A stretch of DNA of 64,000 nt from DASUGC01 sp035606665 (GTDB lineage Bacteria; Acidobacteriota; Vicinamibacteria; Vicinamibacterales; SCN-69-37), in NCBI GenBank assembly GCA_035606665.1, contig DATNEY010000026.1, positions 1 through 64,000 on the forward strand, in the 5' to 3' direction. The position numbers and the translations under genes were made by a program. Positions within the stretch are counted from its first letter, which is position 1; the number at the start of each line of letters is the position of its first letter. The notes under the pieces were generated by a model. The model had not been told where the DNA came from. It did not search any database and saw nothing but the letters and a program-made list of their open reading frames with translations. Shown piece after piece: positions 17,000-24,210 of the stretch.

Positions 17000-17944
17000 A
17001 TGCAGGCCTCACTCAACTGGGCAGTAATTCTGGCTGGTGGCGACGGTTTGAGATCGCAACCAGACGCGCAGGTTCCGGCTGACATGAGGCCTCGGCAGTT
17101 CTGCCGCCTGCTCGCCAGGCAGACACTCCTCGGGGCCACCAGGGCCAGGCTGTGCCACATAGTGGCACCCGACAACACACTGTACGTCGTCAACGGCCAG
17201 CACCGGCCGTTCTACAGAGATGACGTAACGGATGTAGGTAGCCACCAACTCATTGAGCAACCTGCCAATCGAGGGACCGGCCCGGCCATGGCCTATGCCC
17301 TGGCCAAGCTCAAGCGGTACGACCCGGGCGCGGTCGTCGGCTTCTTTCCATCGGACCAGCACATCGACAACGTCGCACTCTTCAGCCGGGCCATCGCAGG
17401 CGCCTACTGGGCCGCCCGGCAGGATCCGACTCGCGTCGTGATGATCGGCGCGCCACCGGTTCGCCCGGAGTCGGACTACGGCTGGATCGTGCGGGGCACG
17501 TGGCAGGCGCGTCTGAGTGTCGCGGCGCAGTTTCCAGTCCACTCCGTCGAATCGTTCATCGAGAAGCCGGCGGAGTCGCTGGCGCACGCGCTCATGGCGA
17601 ACGGTGGGCTCTGGAACACGTTCATCATGATCGGCCGCGTTCGTACGTTCCTTGCGTTGATCGCTTCCGCCACGCCACAGTTGTGCATCAGCTTCACGCC
17701 GCTAGTCAGCGCCGCTGGTCTTGCCGCGGAATCCTCGATCGCCGACGCCGTCTATGCGGAGACGCCGTGCCTCGACTTCTCGCGCGACATTCTCGCACCA
17801 CAACCGGAGCGGCTCTCGGTGCTCGAGGCGCCGGCGATGGGCTGGACAGATCTTGGACGCGCCGATCGCATGCTGTCGCATCTTGACGCTCCGGCGTATC
17901 CCATGCGCGGTCCCAGCGCCGCCCACGGACTCTCGGCAAGCTGA
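17000..17944 (+). CDS. Mannose-1-phosphate guanylyltransferase-like protein (copy 2, altered signature)
   Basis: 314 residues, closely related along its length to the protein at 6746-7693 (shared FCRLLARQTLLGAT, TLYVVN, GAYWAAR, YGWI, VESFIEKP, LWNTFIM). The nucleotide-binding loop differs: LAGGDGLRSQPDAQ instead of LAGGDGSRLQPLTQ. The Arg is kept but the following Leu and Pro-Leu-Thr are lost. PADHH has become PSDQH, keeping the Asp. It may have a changed substrate, reduced activity or a regulatory role. ATG 17000 has a strong GGGGGGACC ribosome site; the frame upstream to 16970 is excluded by the promoter position. Confidence 0.78.
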   Translation: MQASLNWAVILAGGDGLRSQPDAQVPADMRPRQFCRLLARQTLLGATRARLCHIVAPDNTLYVVNGQHRPFYRDDVTDVGSHQLIEQPANRGTGPAMAYALAKLKRYDPGAVVGFFPSDQHIDNVALFSRAIAGAYWAARQDPTRVVMIGAPPVRPESDYGWIVRGTWQARLSVAAQFPVHSVESFIEKPAESLAHALMANGGLWNTFIMIGRVRTFLALIASATPQLCISFTPLVSAAGLAAESSIADAVYAETPCLDFSRDILAPQPERLSVLEAPAMGWTDLGRADRMLSHLDAPAYPMRGPSAAHGLSAS

Positions 17945-17976
17945 ATGCGTCACTTAGGCGCCGGCGAGCCACAGTA

Positions 17977-17998
17977 GCCGCGCGCCTATAGGCGCGGC
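17977..17998. terminator. GC-rich hairpin between convergent genes
   Basis: GCCGCGCGCC (17977-17986) faces GGCGCGGC (17991-17998) around TATA, with one bulged base. It lies between the end of the guanylyltransferase gene and the end of the hybrid kinase gene, and the kinase stop codon is within it. There is no T-run on either side, so strength as a terminator is uncertain. Confidence 0.45.
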
Positions 17999-20229
17999 AC
18001 GGGGACCGATCGCAATCGCTGCAGGAGCTCGGCATGATTCAGCGGCTTGACGAAGTGATCGTCGAAGCCTGCTTCGAGTGACTTGCGACGGTCCTCTTCC
18101 TGACCCCAGCCCGTGAGTGCCACGATGAAGACCTCGCGTCCCCACGAGCGCGCTCGCAGCAGCCGGCAGAGCTCGTGGCCGCCGAGTGTCGGAAGTCCCA
18201 CGTCGAGGATCGCCGCGTGCGGACGGAATTGTTCCGCGAGTTGCAGGGCCTCAGGGCCGTCGTGGGCGGTGGCCGTCTCGTGGCCGCCGAACGAGAGCAG
18301 CATCGCCAGCGACTCGGCGCTGTCTTCGTTGTCATCGACGACGAGAACCCGCAGCGGAGCGGTGGCCAGAGAGTCCGGCAACGCGTCCTGTGCGGCGCGG
18401 CGGTCTTCCGTGACCGTCGAAACCGGCAGAGTGACGATGAACTCACTGCCGCGTCCGGGTCCGTCGCTGCGAGCCTGGATTCGGCCGCCGTGCAACTCGA
18501 CGAGTTTCCGTACCAGGGTCAGGCCGATGCCGAGACTGCCGCGCGAATAGTCACTGCCGCCATCGACCTGCGCGAACATGTCGAAGATCGTTTCCAGCGC
18601 TTCCGCCGGTATTCCGATGCCGTCGTCGGTGACCGAGATCGTCACGTCCGGGCCGGCGGCGTGAACCGCGATCCGGATACAACCCGGACGTGCCGAGTAC
18701 TTGCATGCGTTGTTGATCAGGTTGCTGAAGACCTGCACGAGCCTGATCGGATCGGCGTCGAGAAACACCGATGCCGACGTTCCGGAAATGTCGAGCGTGT
18801 GGCCGCCGCGCTCGATGTACTCCGAGCAGGTCTCGATAGCCTGGCCGAGCACATCCGAAAGCGTGATCCGCATCCTTCTCAGCTCGAGGCGGTCTCGCGT
18901 GATTCGGTTGACGTCCAGCAGATCGTCCACGAGCCGGACCATGTGGCTGATCTGACGATCCAGCACACCGAGACTCTTCGAGAGCAAGGCCGCGTCTCCG
19001 CCGGCGTGCCTGACGAGCTCGAGGGCGTTCTTGATCGGGGCCAGCGGATTGCGCAGCTCGTGCGACAGTGTCGCGAGGAAGTCGCTCTTGCGTCGATCCG
19101 CGTCGCGCACCGTCTCCTCGGCGCGCTTGCGTTCCGTGATGTCGATGGCGATGCCGCCGACCCACTCTGCGTCGCCGGTGGGGCCGGCAATCGGAAACTT
19201 GTTCACGAGCGAGTGATGGAGGAGCCCGTCCTCGTGTTCCAGCACCTCGACGGTCTGAACGCCCACGCCGTCGGCCAGCGCGCGGCGATCGTTTTCGACA
19301 AACTCCTTCGCCACCTCGTCCGGGAAGAGATCGGCGTCCGTCTTGCCGATCAGCGCGTCGCGCGGCACACCGAAGGCCTTCATGGCGGCGTCGTTGGCGA
19401 AGACATACCGGCCCTGGATGTCCTTGATCCACGCCAGGCCCGGCAGATGGCGCATGAACCGGCTGAATCGCTCCTGCGTGCTCTGCAGCGCGCGCTCGGC
19501 CCGTGTCCGGTCGGTGATGTCAATACAGGTGCCGATATAGCCCGTGAACGTTCCGTCCTCGCCTTGCGTGGGCACGCCGTTGTCGAGAACCCATCGGTAC
19601 TCGCCGTCAGCGCGGCGGAGACGATATTCCATCGAGAACGGCCTGCGGATGTCGAATGCGGTGACGTACGTGTGGAGACACCGCCGGACGTCATCGGGAT
19701 GGACATTGTCCGCCCAGCCATCGCCGACTTCCTGTTCGATCGTCCGTCCGACGAACTCGAGCCACTGCCGGTTGAACCACGTGCATTTCTTGTCGATGCC
19801 GCTCATCCAGATGAGCACGGGCGCCGCGTCGGCCATTCTCCGGAACTGCTCCTGCGTCCTCCGCTCCTCGGCCGCCGCGCGCTCACGCTGTTTGACGGTG
19901 GCGACGATGCGGGCTGCGTCACCGAAGCCGATGATGATGGCGGATGAGACGCCGAACGCCGCCATCCGGACCCAGTCGAGGCTCTGATAGGGACCGAACC
20001 CGATGCCGTTGATGAACAGGTAGTCGCACGCGGCGTAGCCGGTGGCTGCCGTCAGGAGTCCCGCGCGCCATCCGCCAAACCACACCGACGTGGCAACGGC
20101 GGCCGGCAACGCGAGGAACGCCACCTGGCCGGTTTCGATCCACGGAGCGAGCGCCCAGCGGACGGCAACGGCCGCCGTGGCCAAGCCGATCGCCAGACCG
20201 TAGCGCGTGAGCGCGGATCTAGGAGGCAT
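17986..20229 (-). CDS. Membrane hybrid histidine kinase (DUF4118-like, PAS, PAS, HisKA, HATPase, REC)
   Basis: 747 residues. The N-terminus has several membrane helices (about 10-95) resembling the DUF4118 module of KdpD-like kinases. Two PAS domains follow (about 130-250 and 265-385, with RMADAAPVLIWMSG and FANDAAMKAFGVP), then HisKA FLATLSHELRNPLAP, HATPase with DDGIGIP and a C-terminal receiver with Asp in AAILDVGLPTLGG. The start has GGAGAGG directly before ATG. It follows the HisKA-REC gene by only 20 bp, so the two are co-transcribed. The input signal is not identifiable. Confidence 0.9.
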   Translation of the reverse strand: MPPRSALTRYGLAIGLATAAVAVRWALAPWIETGQVAFLALPAAVATSVWFGGWRAGLLTAATGYAACDYLFINGIGFGPYQSLDWVRMAAFGVSSAIIIGFGDAARIVATVKQRERAAAEERRTQEQFRRMADAAPVLIWMSGIDKKCTWFNRQWLEFVGRTIEQEVGDGWADNVHPDDVRRCLHTYVTAFDIRRPFSMEYRLRRADGEYRWVLDNGVPTQGEDGTFTGYIGTCIDITDRTRAERALQSTQERFSRFMRHLPGLAWIKDIQGRYVFANDAAMKAFGVPRDALIGKTDADLFPDEVAKEFVENDRRALADGVGVQTVEVLEHEDGLLHHSLVNKFPIAGPTGDAEWVGGIAIDITERKRAEETVRDADRRKSDFLATLSHELRNPLAPIKNALELVRHAGGDAALLSKSLGVLDRQISHMVRLVDDLLDVNRITRDRLELRRMRITLSDVLGQAIETCSEYIERGGHTLDISGTSASVFLDADPIRLVQVFSNLINNACKYSARPGCIRIAVHAAGPDVTISVTDDGIGIPAEALETIFDMFAQVDGGSDYSRGSLGIGLTLVRKLVELHGGRIQARSDGPGRGSEFIVTLPVSTVTEDRRAAQDALPDSLATAPLRVLVVDDNEDSAESLAMLLSFGGHETATAHDGPEALQLAEQFRPHAAILDVGLPTLGGHELCRLLRARSWGREVFIVALTGWGQEEDRRKSLEAGFDDHFVKPLNHAELLQRLRSVPVPRL

Positions 20230-20249
20230 CCTCTCCAGCGAGATCCAGT

Positions 20250-20984
20250 TTACCGCGCGTCGCTGGGTCGAGAGTCACGCGCGTTGCCGATCGCCTCCGA
20301 CAACGCTTCGAGCAGCAGCGCGGGATCGACCGGCTTAGGAATGTGCCATCCATAGCCCGCCTCGAGTGCGCGCGCGCGGTCTTGCGGGCTCGCGGATGCG
20401 GTGACCGCAACGGCCGGTAGTGAACTGTTCGACGCGAGCAATCGAATCGTCCTGATGAGTTCGTAACCGTCGCGGTCGGGGAGTCCGAGGTCCGAGACGA
20501 GCACATCGAATTGGCCGGTCTCGACGAGCCGCAGCGCTTCGACGACCGAAGACGCGACCTCGACGCTCGCGCCGTGCATGCCGAGCAGGATCGCCAGAAA
20601 CTCCCGGCCGTCGGGCTCGTCTTCTACGAGGAGCAGTCGAACGCCCGCGAGCGCGGTGCTGCGATCGGGTGTGTGTGGCCTTGCGGCGCGGACAGCCGGG
20701 GTGTCGAACGCTGCGTCCCCGGCAAGGAGCTGCGTTCGTCCTCCGACAGTCCGCGACACTTCGAGCAGGTCGTTCAGAATCTCGGCCTGAGCGCGGCCGT
20801 TTCGTTCGAGCTTCTCGAGCGCGCGCTGGCGCATGTCGGCGGGGAGCGCGTCCGATTGGAGCAGGTGGGCCCAACCCAGCATGGCGTTGAGCGGATTCCT
20901 GAGGTCGTGCGAGAGCGTGGCCAGGAAGCCGTCCAGCCATTCCTCTATCGCGGGATCGAGTTGCGGCGGTTCGTCGCGCGTCAT
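20250..20984 (-). CDS. HisKA-receiver protein lacking a kinase ATPase domain
   Basis: 244 residues. The dimerisation/phosphoacceptor domain is complete (FLATLSHDLRNPLNAMLGW, His 26). A receiver starts near residue 105 (LLLVEDEPDGREF, Asp in VLVSDLGLPDRDGYE, Lys in HIPKPVDP). The HATPase domain that should lie between is absent. No frame in the region encodes it, so it is a clean deletion rather than a frameshift. Both domains are close to those of the hybrid kinase at 1396-4347. It could act as a phosphotransfer hub or heterodimerise with that kinase (inference). It is likely co-transcribed with the kinase at 17986-20229. Confidence 0.85.
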   Translation of the reverse strand: MTRDEPPQLDPAIEEWLDGFLATLSHDLRNPLNAMLGWAHLLQSDALPADMRQRALEKLERNGRAQAEILNDLLEVSRTVGGRTQLLAGDAAFDTPAVRAARPHTPDRSTALAGVRLLLVEDEPDGREFLAILLGMHGASVEVASSVVEALRLVETGQFDVLVSDLGLPDRDGYELIRTIRLLASNSSLPAVAVTASASPQDRARALEAGYGWHIPKPVDPALLLEALSEAIGNARDSRPSDAR

Positions 20985-21003
20985 CAGCCTGCGTGATTAC
21001 ACG

Positions 21004-21019
21004 TGCACAAATCATGCGG
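21004..21019 (-). promoter_or_regulatory. Weak sigma54-like element before the HisKA-REC gene
   Basis: Minus strand CCGCATGATTTGTGCA, sharing GCAYGATTTGTGCA with 4404-4419. Spacing between the -24 and -12 dinucleotides is 10, but one G of GG and one T of TTGC are missing. The predicted start (about 20993) leaves only some 9 bases before ATG 20984, which weakens the promoter reading. An operator shared by the two paralogous kinase genes is an alternative. Confidence 0.35.
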
Positions 21020-21108
21020 AGCCGCGGGCGGACGACGAGCGCGCCTTGTGGCGCGCGACGCCACATTCTGCGAATTGACTTACCGGATTTTGGAGCGTAG
21101 TGTGATCG

Positions 21109-21237
21109 AACACGCTTAAGCCGCCGCAAGGCGGCGCGGGGGACCCACCGGCGCGATTCCCGCGCCAAGGGGCGAATGGAGCAGCCGCTCCAAGAGGACT
21201 CCAACCTCTAGCCCGTCAGCTAACCCCGTCAGCGGTT
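21109..21237 (+). ncRNA. c-di-AMP riboswitch (ydaO-yuaA class)
   Basis: The leader of the SPFH gene carries the conserved ydaO blocks in order: CGCTTAA (21113-21119), GGGGGACCCA after a GC-rich stem, GGGGCGAAT (21169 on), then GCCCGTCAGCTAACCCCG (21211 on), closing with AGCGGTT (21231-21237). P1 forms from AAC-CGCT (21109-21116, one bulged A) with AGCG-GTT. The GGAGG ribosome site (21238-21242) directly follows the P1 3' strand. No terminator hairpin with T-run lies between aptamer and the GTG start, so control of translation initiation is the likelier mechanism (inference). Class members bind c-di-AMP and often control osmolyte, potassium and cell-wall genes. Confidence 0.9.
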
Positions 21238-21248
21238 GGAGGCACATC

Positions 21249-22190
21249 GTGTCTTTCCCACGCTTGCTCACAAGTGCAATCGCAGTATTCGTCTGCGCGC
21301 TCTGTTTCGTCTGGCTCGCCGGATCGTCCAATCCGGTGACACCGGCCGGATACGTCGGCTACCTCACGAAAGGCGCCGTCTTCGGACAGTCCAGGTTCTA
21401 CGGCGTTCAGCGCGGCCCGACATCGGCCGGCCGCTCGTGGCTCCTGCACGTGACGAATGTCAGCGTCACGCCGTACACGTACACAGAGGACTTCCTCGGC
21501 GACGAAGCCGTTCTCAGCCGGGACAACCTGAAGATCAGCTTCCGTGTTCACACCGTCTGGCGAATCGACGACGCGAAGATTCCGGATTTCATGAGCCGAT
21601 TCAGCACGACGGTGAACCGCGATGCCATCGAGCGGGATCCGGACGCGATCGTGAAGACTGCCTACACGAACTTCGTGCGCGAACCCCTCAAGACGTTCGC
21701 GCTCGACGAAGTGCAGCGGCGGAACGGCCTTGAAATCAAGGAGGCGCTGATCCCGATTGGCGAGGCCGTGCTGCAGCGCGTGCAACGCTATACCGCGAAC
21801 AGCCCGTTCCTGATCGCCAGCGTCGTCGTCGGTAACGTGCAGTACCCGCACGAAGTCGCCGACGCCGTATCGCGCAAGCTCGCCGCGACGCAGGAACTGC
21901 AGCGCATGGACACCGAGATCGAGATCGAGCGCAAGGAACGGACGAAGCGCGAGGTGCAGGCGCAGGGCATCGCGAACGCGATGCAGATCATCCGTGGACA
22001 GCTGAGCGATCGCTACATCCAGCACGAGGCCATCGAGGCGCAGAAGGCCATGGTCGGATCGCCGAACCATACGGTCGTCTACATTCCGGTGGGATCGATG
22101 GGCGTGCCGCTGACGGGAACGTTCTCGGCGACGGCGCCCCAGGGCGCGGCGCCTGCCGCGCCTGGGGCGCCGCCGAAAGTGCAGAAGTAA
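21249..22190 (+). CDS. SPFH/Band 7 (prohibitin-like) membrane protein
   Basis: 313 residues from GTG 21249, with GGAGG 7 bases upstream. One N-terminal membrane segment (about 8-27) is followed by an SPFH domain (about 35-200, with RDNLKISFRVHTVWRID and later DAIVKTAYTNFVREPLKTF). A Lys/Glu/Arg-rich coiled-coil stretch (about 205-260, RMDTEIEIERKERTKREVQA) follows, then an Ala/Pro-rich tail. Such proteins oligomerise on membranes and organise microdomains or guard proteases. It stands alone, preceded by the c-di-AMP riboswitch, so its amount should follow c-di-AMP level and probably osmotic state. Confidence 0.88.
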   Translation: MSFPRLLTSAIAVFVCALCFVWLAGSSNPVTPAGYVGYLTKGAVFGQSRFYGVQRGPTSAGRSWLLHVTNVSVTPYTYTEDFLGDEAVLSRDNLKISFRVHTVWRIDDAKIPDFMSRFSTTVNRDAIERDPDAIVKTAYTNFVREPLKTFALDEVQRRNGLEIKEALIPIGEAVLQRVQRYTANSPFLIASVVVGNVQYPHEVADAVSRKLAATQELQRMDTEIEIERKERTKREVQAQGIANAMQIIRGQLSDRYIQHEAIEAQKAMVGSPNHTVVYIPVGSMGVPLTGTFSATAPQGAAPAAPGAPPKVQK

Positions 22191-22197
22191 CCCGGGC

Positions 22198-22347
22198 TCA
22201 GACCGGTCGTCGACCCTGGATGATCCTGACGAGGACCACGCCGATGGCGATCACGAGAAGCAGGTGAATGAGCCCGCCCATCGTGTTCGCGCTCACCATG
22301 CCGATGAGCCAGAGAATCACGAGGACAGCGAAGATGGTCATCAACAT
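22198..22347 (-). CDS. Lmo0937-family small membrane protein
   Basis: 49 residues from ATG 22347 (AGGAGG at 22354-22359). Two hydrophobic helices (MLMTIFAVLVILWLIGMVS and IHLLLVIAIGVVLVRIIQG) joined by a short turn, ending in a basic RRPV tail. This is the lmo0937/YhfA-like pattern of tiny inner-membrane proteins that are commonly stress induced; the function is unknown. The longer frame to 22416 is not used because the sigma54 promoter lies inside it. It converges on the SPFH gene. Confidence 0.85.
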   Translation of the reverse strand: MLMTIFAVLVILWLIGMVSANTMGGLIHLLLVIAIGVVLVRIIQGRRPV

Positions 22348-22399
22348 TTTGGACCTCCTGAGTCGCGATATTGCGTAATGGCCGTCGGAAGTACATGAC

Positions 22400-22416
22400 T
22401 GCAAGAGGATTGCCAC
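22400..22416 (-). promoter_or_regulatory. Sigma54-type promoter for the small membrane protein
   Basis: Minus strand GTGGCAATCCTCTTGCA, with GG at 22414-22413 and GC at 22402-22401, 10 bases apart. TGGCA and TTGCA are perfect. Predicted start is near 22389, giving a 42-base leader with AGGAGG before ATG 22347. Confidence 0.75.
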
Positions 22417-22485
22417 TCGCGCCGGTGGAGGGACCGGCGCGAGTGCGTCTGAAACGGCGCGCGCCGGGCTAGATCGACTTGTACG

Positions 22486-23463
22486 TTACCTGCGCGCCAG
22501 AGATGTGGAAGCCGATGACACAGGCGCCGCAAACTCCCGGGTGTCCCACGCGACCTTGAGGACGGCGCCGTCGCCGCGCGGCTCCATGGAGAAGGTCAAT
22601 CCCTCGACGCTGTCCGTTCGCGTGCCGGCGGTGAGATCGGTGCGGCCGAGCTCCTTCGTCGCGTCATGCACGGTATGGAACTGGCCTACGTCCTTGCTGA
22701 TGATGAGCTGGAAGCGATCGGGAGCGGGGACTATATAGAACGTGTGGTCGCCGGCCGGCACGTCCAGCGTCCCGATCCTGATCGGCGCGCTGGTGGTGAG
22801 CGTCGTGGCTTCGTCGGCGCCCGGCATCCAGACGTCGTTCCACTTCACGATACCGCCCCAGATCTCACGGCCCCGCTTCTGCGGCGAGCCCCACTCGAGG
22901 CCGACGAGCACGTTTCCGACAGTCACGAGCAGCACTTGGCGCGGACTGCGGCGCGCGGTCGCCGGCCGCGCGGCCGACGTACCGCGCCGTCCGAGCACGG
23001 GCACTGAACGCGCGAATGCCGCGATACGGACCGCAGGATCGGCCACGTCTTCAGCATCGAACTGAAACTTCGCTGCCACGACGCGGTCGAGCTCGCCGGT
23101 CGCGGCATTGACTGGGCCACGGGTGACGATGCCGTCGGCCCGTGCCGCACGTGCGGCGATCACCGCGTTCGCGAGCGCCGGGCCTTCGGCGAACACCGTG
23201 GTCGTTGGGAAACGCTCATCGTTTCGAAGATTCGTAATCCACTTTGCGACGTCGGCCGCCGAGGGCGTGCCGTCGATCTGAACGGCCGCGATACCGGCTA
23301 CCGAGAGCGCATCAGCGATCGCCGAGCCGGCCGGCGACAGCACAACGACGACTGGCGGACGGGCCGGAGACTGGGGCACCAGCTGACGTGCGGGGACAAG
23401 TCCCGCTGGAGTCTGGAGCGTGAATGTGGCGGCGACGAGTGCGAGGACAGAACGTTGGAACAC
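22486..23463 (-). CDS. Secreted DUF2911 domain protein
   Basis: 325 residues with an N-terminal signal peptide (MFQRSVLALVAATFTLQTPA). Residues about 35-150 form an alpha/beta-looking region (PPVVVVLSPAGSAIADAL, TTTVFAEGPALANAVIAARAARADGIVT) resembling the lid-to-core part of an alpha/beta hydrolase but without a visible nucleophile elbow. The C-terminal half is DUF2911 (about 180-320: VLLVTVGNVLVGLEWGSPQKRGR, WMPGADEATTLTTSAPIRIG, LDVPAGDHTFYIVP). The role of DUF2911 is unknown. It starts a run of four co-oriented secreted-protein genes (22486-25759) with gaps of 8, 7 and 76 bp. Confidence 0.8.
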   Translation of the reverse strand: MFQRSVLALVAATFTLQTPAGLVPARQLVPQSPARPPVVVVLSPAGSAIADALSVAGIAAVQIDGTPSAADVAKWITNLRNDERFPTTTVFAEGPALANAVIAARAARADGIVTRGPVNAATGELDRVVAAKFQFDAEDVADPAVRIAAFARSVPVLGRRGTSAARPATARRSPRQVLLVTVGNVLVGLEWGSPQKRGREIWGGIVKWNDVWMPGADEATTLTTSAPIRIGTLDVPAGDHTFYIVPAPDRFQLIISKDVGQFHTVHDATKELGRTDLTAGTRTDSVEGLTFSMEPRGDGAVLKVAWDTREFAAPVSSASTSLARR

Positions 23464-23471
23464 GCCTGGCC

Positions 23472-24203
23472 CTATGGCGTGCGGCGGAACAACCCGACCA
23501 TCGACGCCTTGCCTCGGACGTGCCCAGCCATCGCGGCGACGATGGCCGCGCGCGTGTCCGCCGGAGACGCGCCCACGGCCGGCACGTCAATCATCGTGTC
23601 GAGCGCGTAGAGCTCGAACAAGTAATGATGCGCCGGACCAGAGGCCGGTGCGCCCGGTCCGCGGTAGTTCGGGCCGGTCGCGCTGATTTGTCTCGAGCCG
23701 TCAGCGAGCTCAGGGCCTTGAGGGATCTTTTCCGGCAGGCTGGTCGTGGTCCCGGGAATGTTCCACACCAGCCAGTGCAGCGTGTCGTCGTTGCCGCGCA
23801 TAGCGTCGATGTCATGCACGATCAACACGAAGCTCGTCGCTGGAGTCGGCGCGCCCGTCCACGCCAGCGGTGGCGACACCTCGTCACCCGCCTGCGAGTA
23901 CTTCAACGGAATCGTGCCGCCATCCGTCCAGCCGGTCGTCGAGAGGGTCATCACCGCGACGGCGCCTCGGCCACCACCGCGCCCACCACCCTGGGGAGCT
24001 CCGCCGGCCCTCTGTCCCTGTTGCTGCGCGCCTTGCTGCTGCTGTCCTTGTTGCTGGGGCGCCTGCGCTGTGCCGATGTCAGTGGCAGGCGCCGCAAGAC
24101 CGAGCGCGTCGAGACGCACGCACGTCGCAAGAGGCGCGCCGCCAAGACCCGCGCTGAGTGCGAGTGCGCCGATGAAACCGAACGTCCAGACCTGGCGTGT
24201 CAT
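23472..24203 (-). CDS. Secreted PEBP/YbhB-YbcL family protein with Gln/Gly-rich linker
   Basis: 243 residues. A signal peptide is followed by a low-complexity segment (about 48-80) rich in Gln then Gly/Arg. The PEBP fold begins near 85 (MTLSTTGWTDGGTIPLKYS, then EVSPPLAW, DIDAMRG, HWLVWNIPG, GPNYRGPG and HHYLFELYALD). The conserved ligand-site residues Asp, His-Trp and the GP-x-x-P-like loop are present. PEBP proteins bind anionic or phospholipid-like ligands; bacterial members are of unclear function. It lies 8 bp before the DUF2911 gene and 7 bp after the DUF1028 gene, so it is part of one operon. Confidence 0.88.
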   Translation of the reverse strand: MTRQVWTFGFIGALALSAGLGGAPLATCVRLDALGLAAPATDIGTAQAPQQQGQQQQGAQQQGQRAGGAPQGGGRGGGRGAVAVMTLSTTGWTDGGTIPLKYSQAGDEVSPPLAWTGAPTPATSFVLIVHDIDAMRGNDDTLHWLVWNIPGTTTSLPEKIPQGPELADGSRQISATGPNYRGPGAPASGPAHHYLFELYALDTMIDVPAVGASPADTRAAIVAAMAGHVRGKASMVGLFRRTP

Positions 24204-24210
24204 TTGTGAC

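Noticed and set aside
20250..20984. Frameshifted hybrid kinase
   Set aside because: No HATPase coding is found in any frame between the HisKA and receiver parts or upstream, so it is a clean domain loss, not a frameshift.
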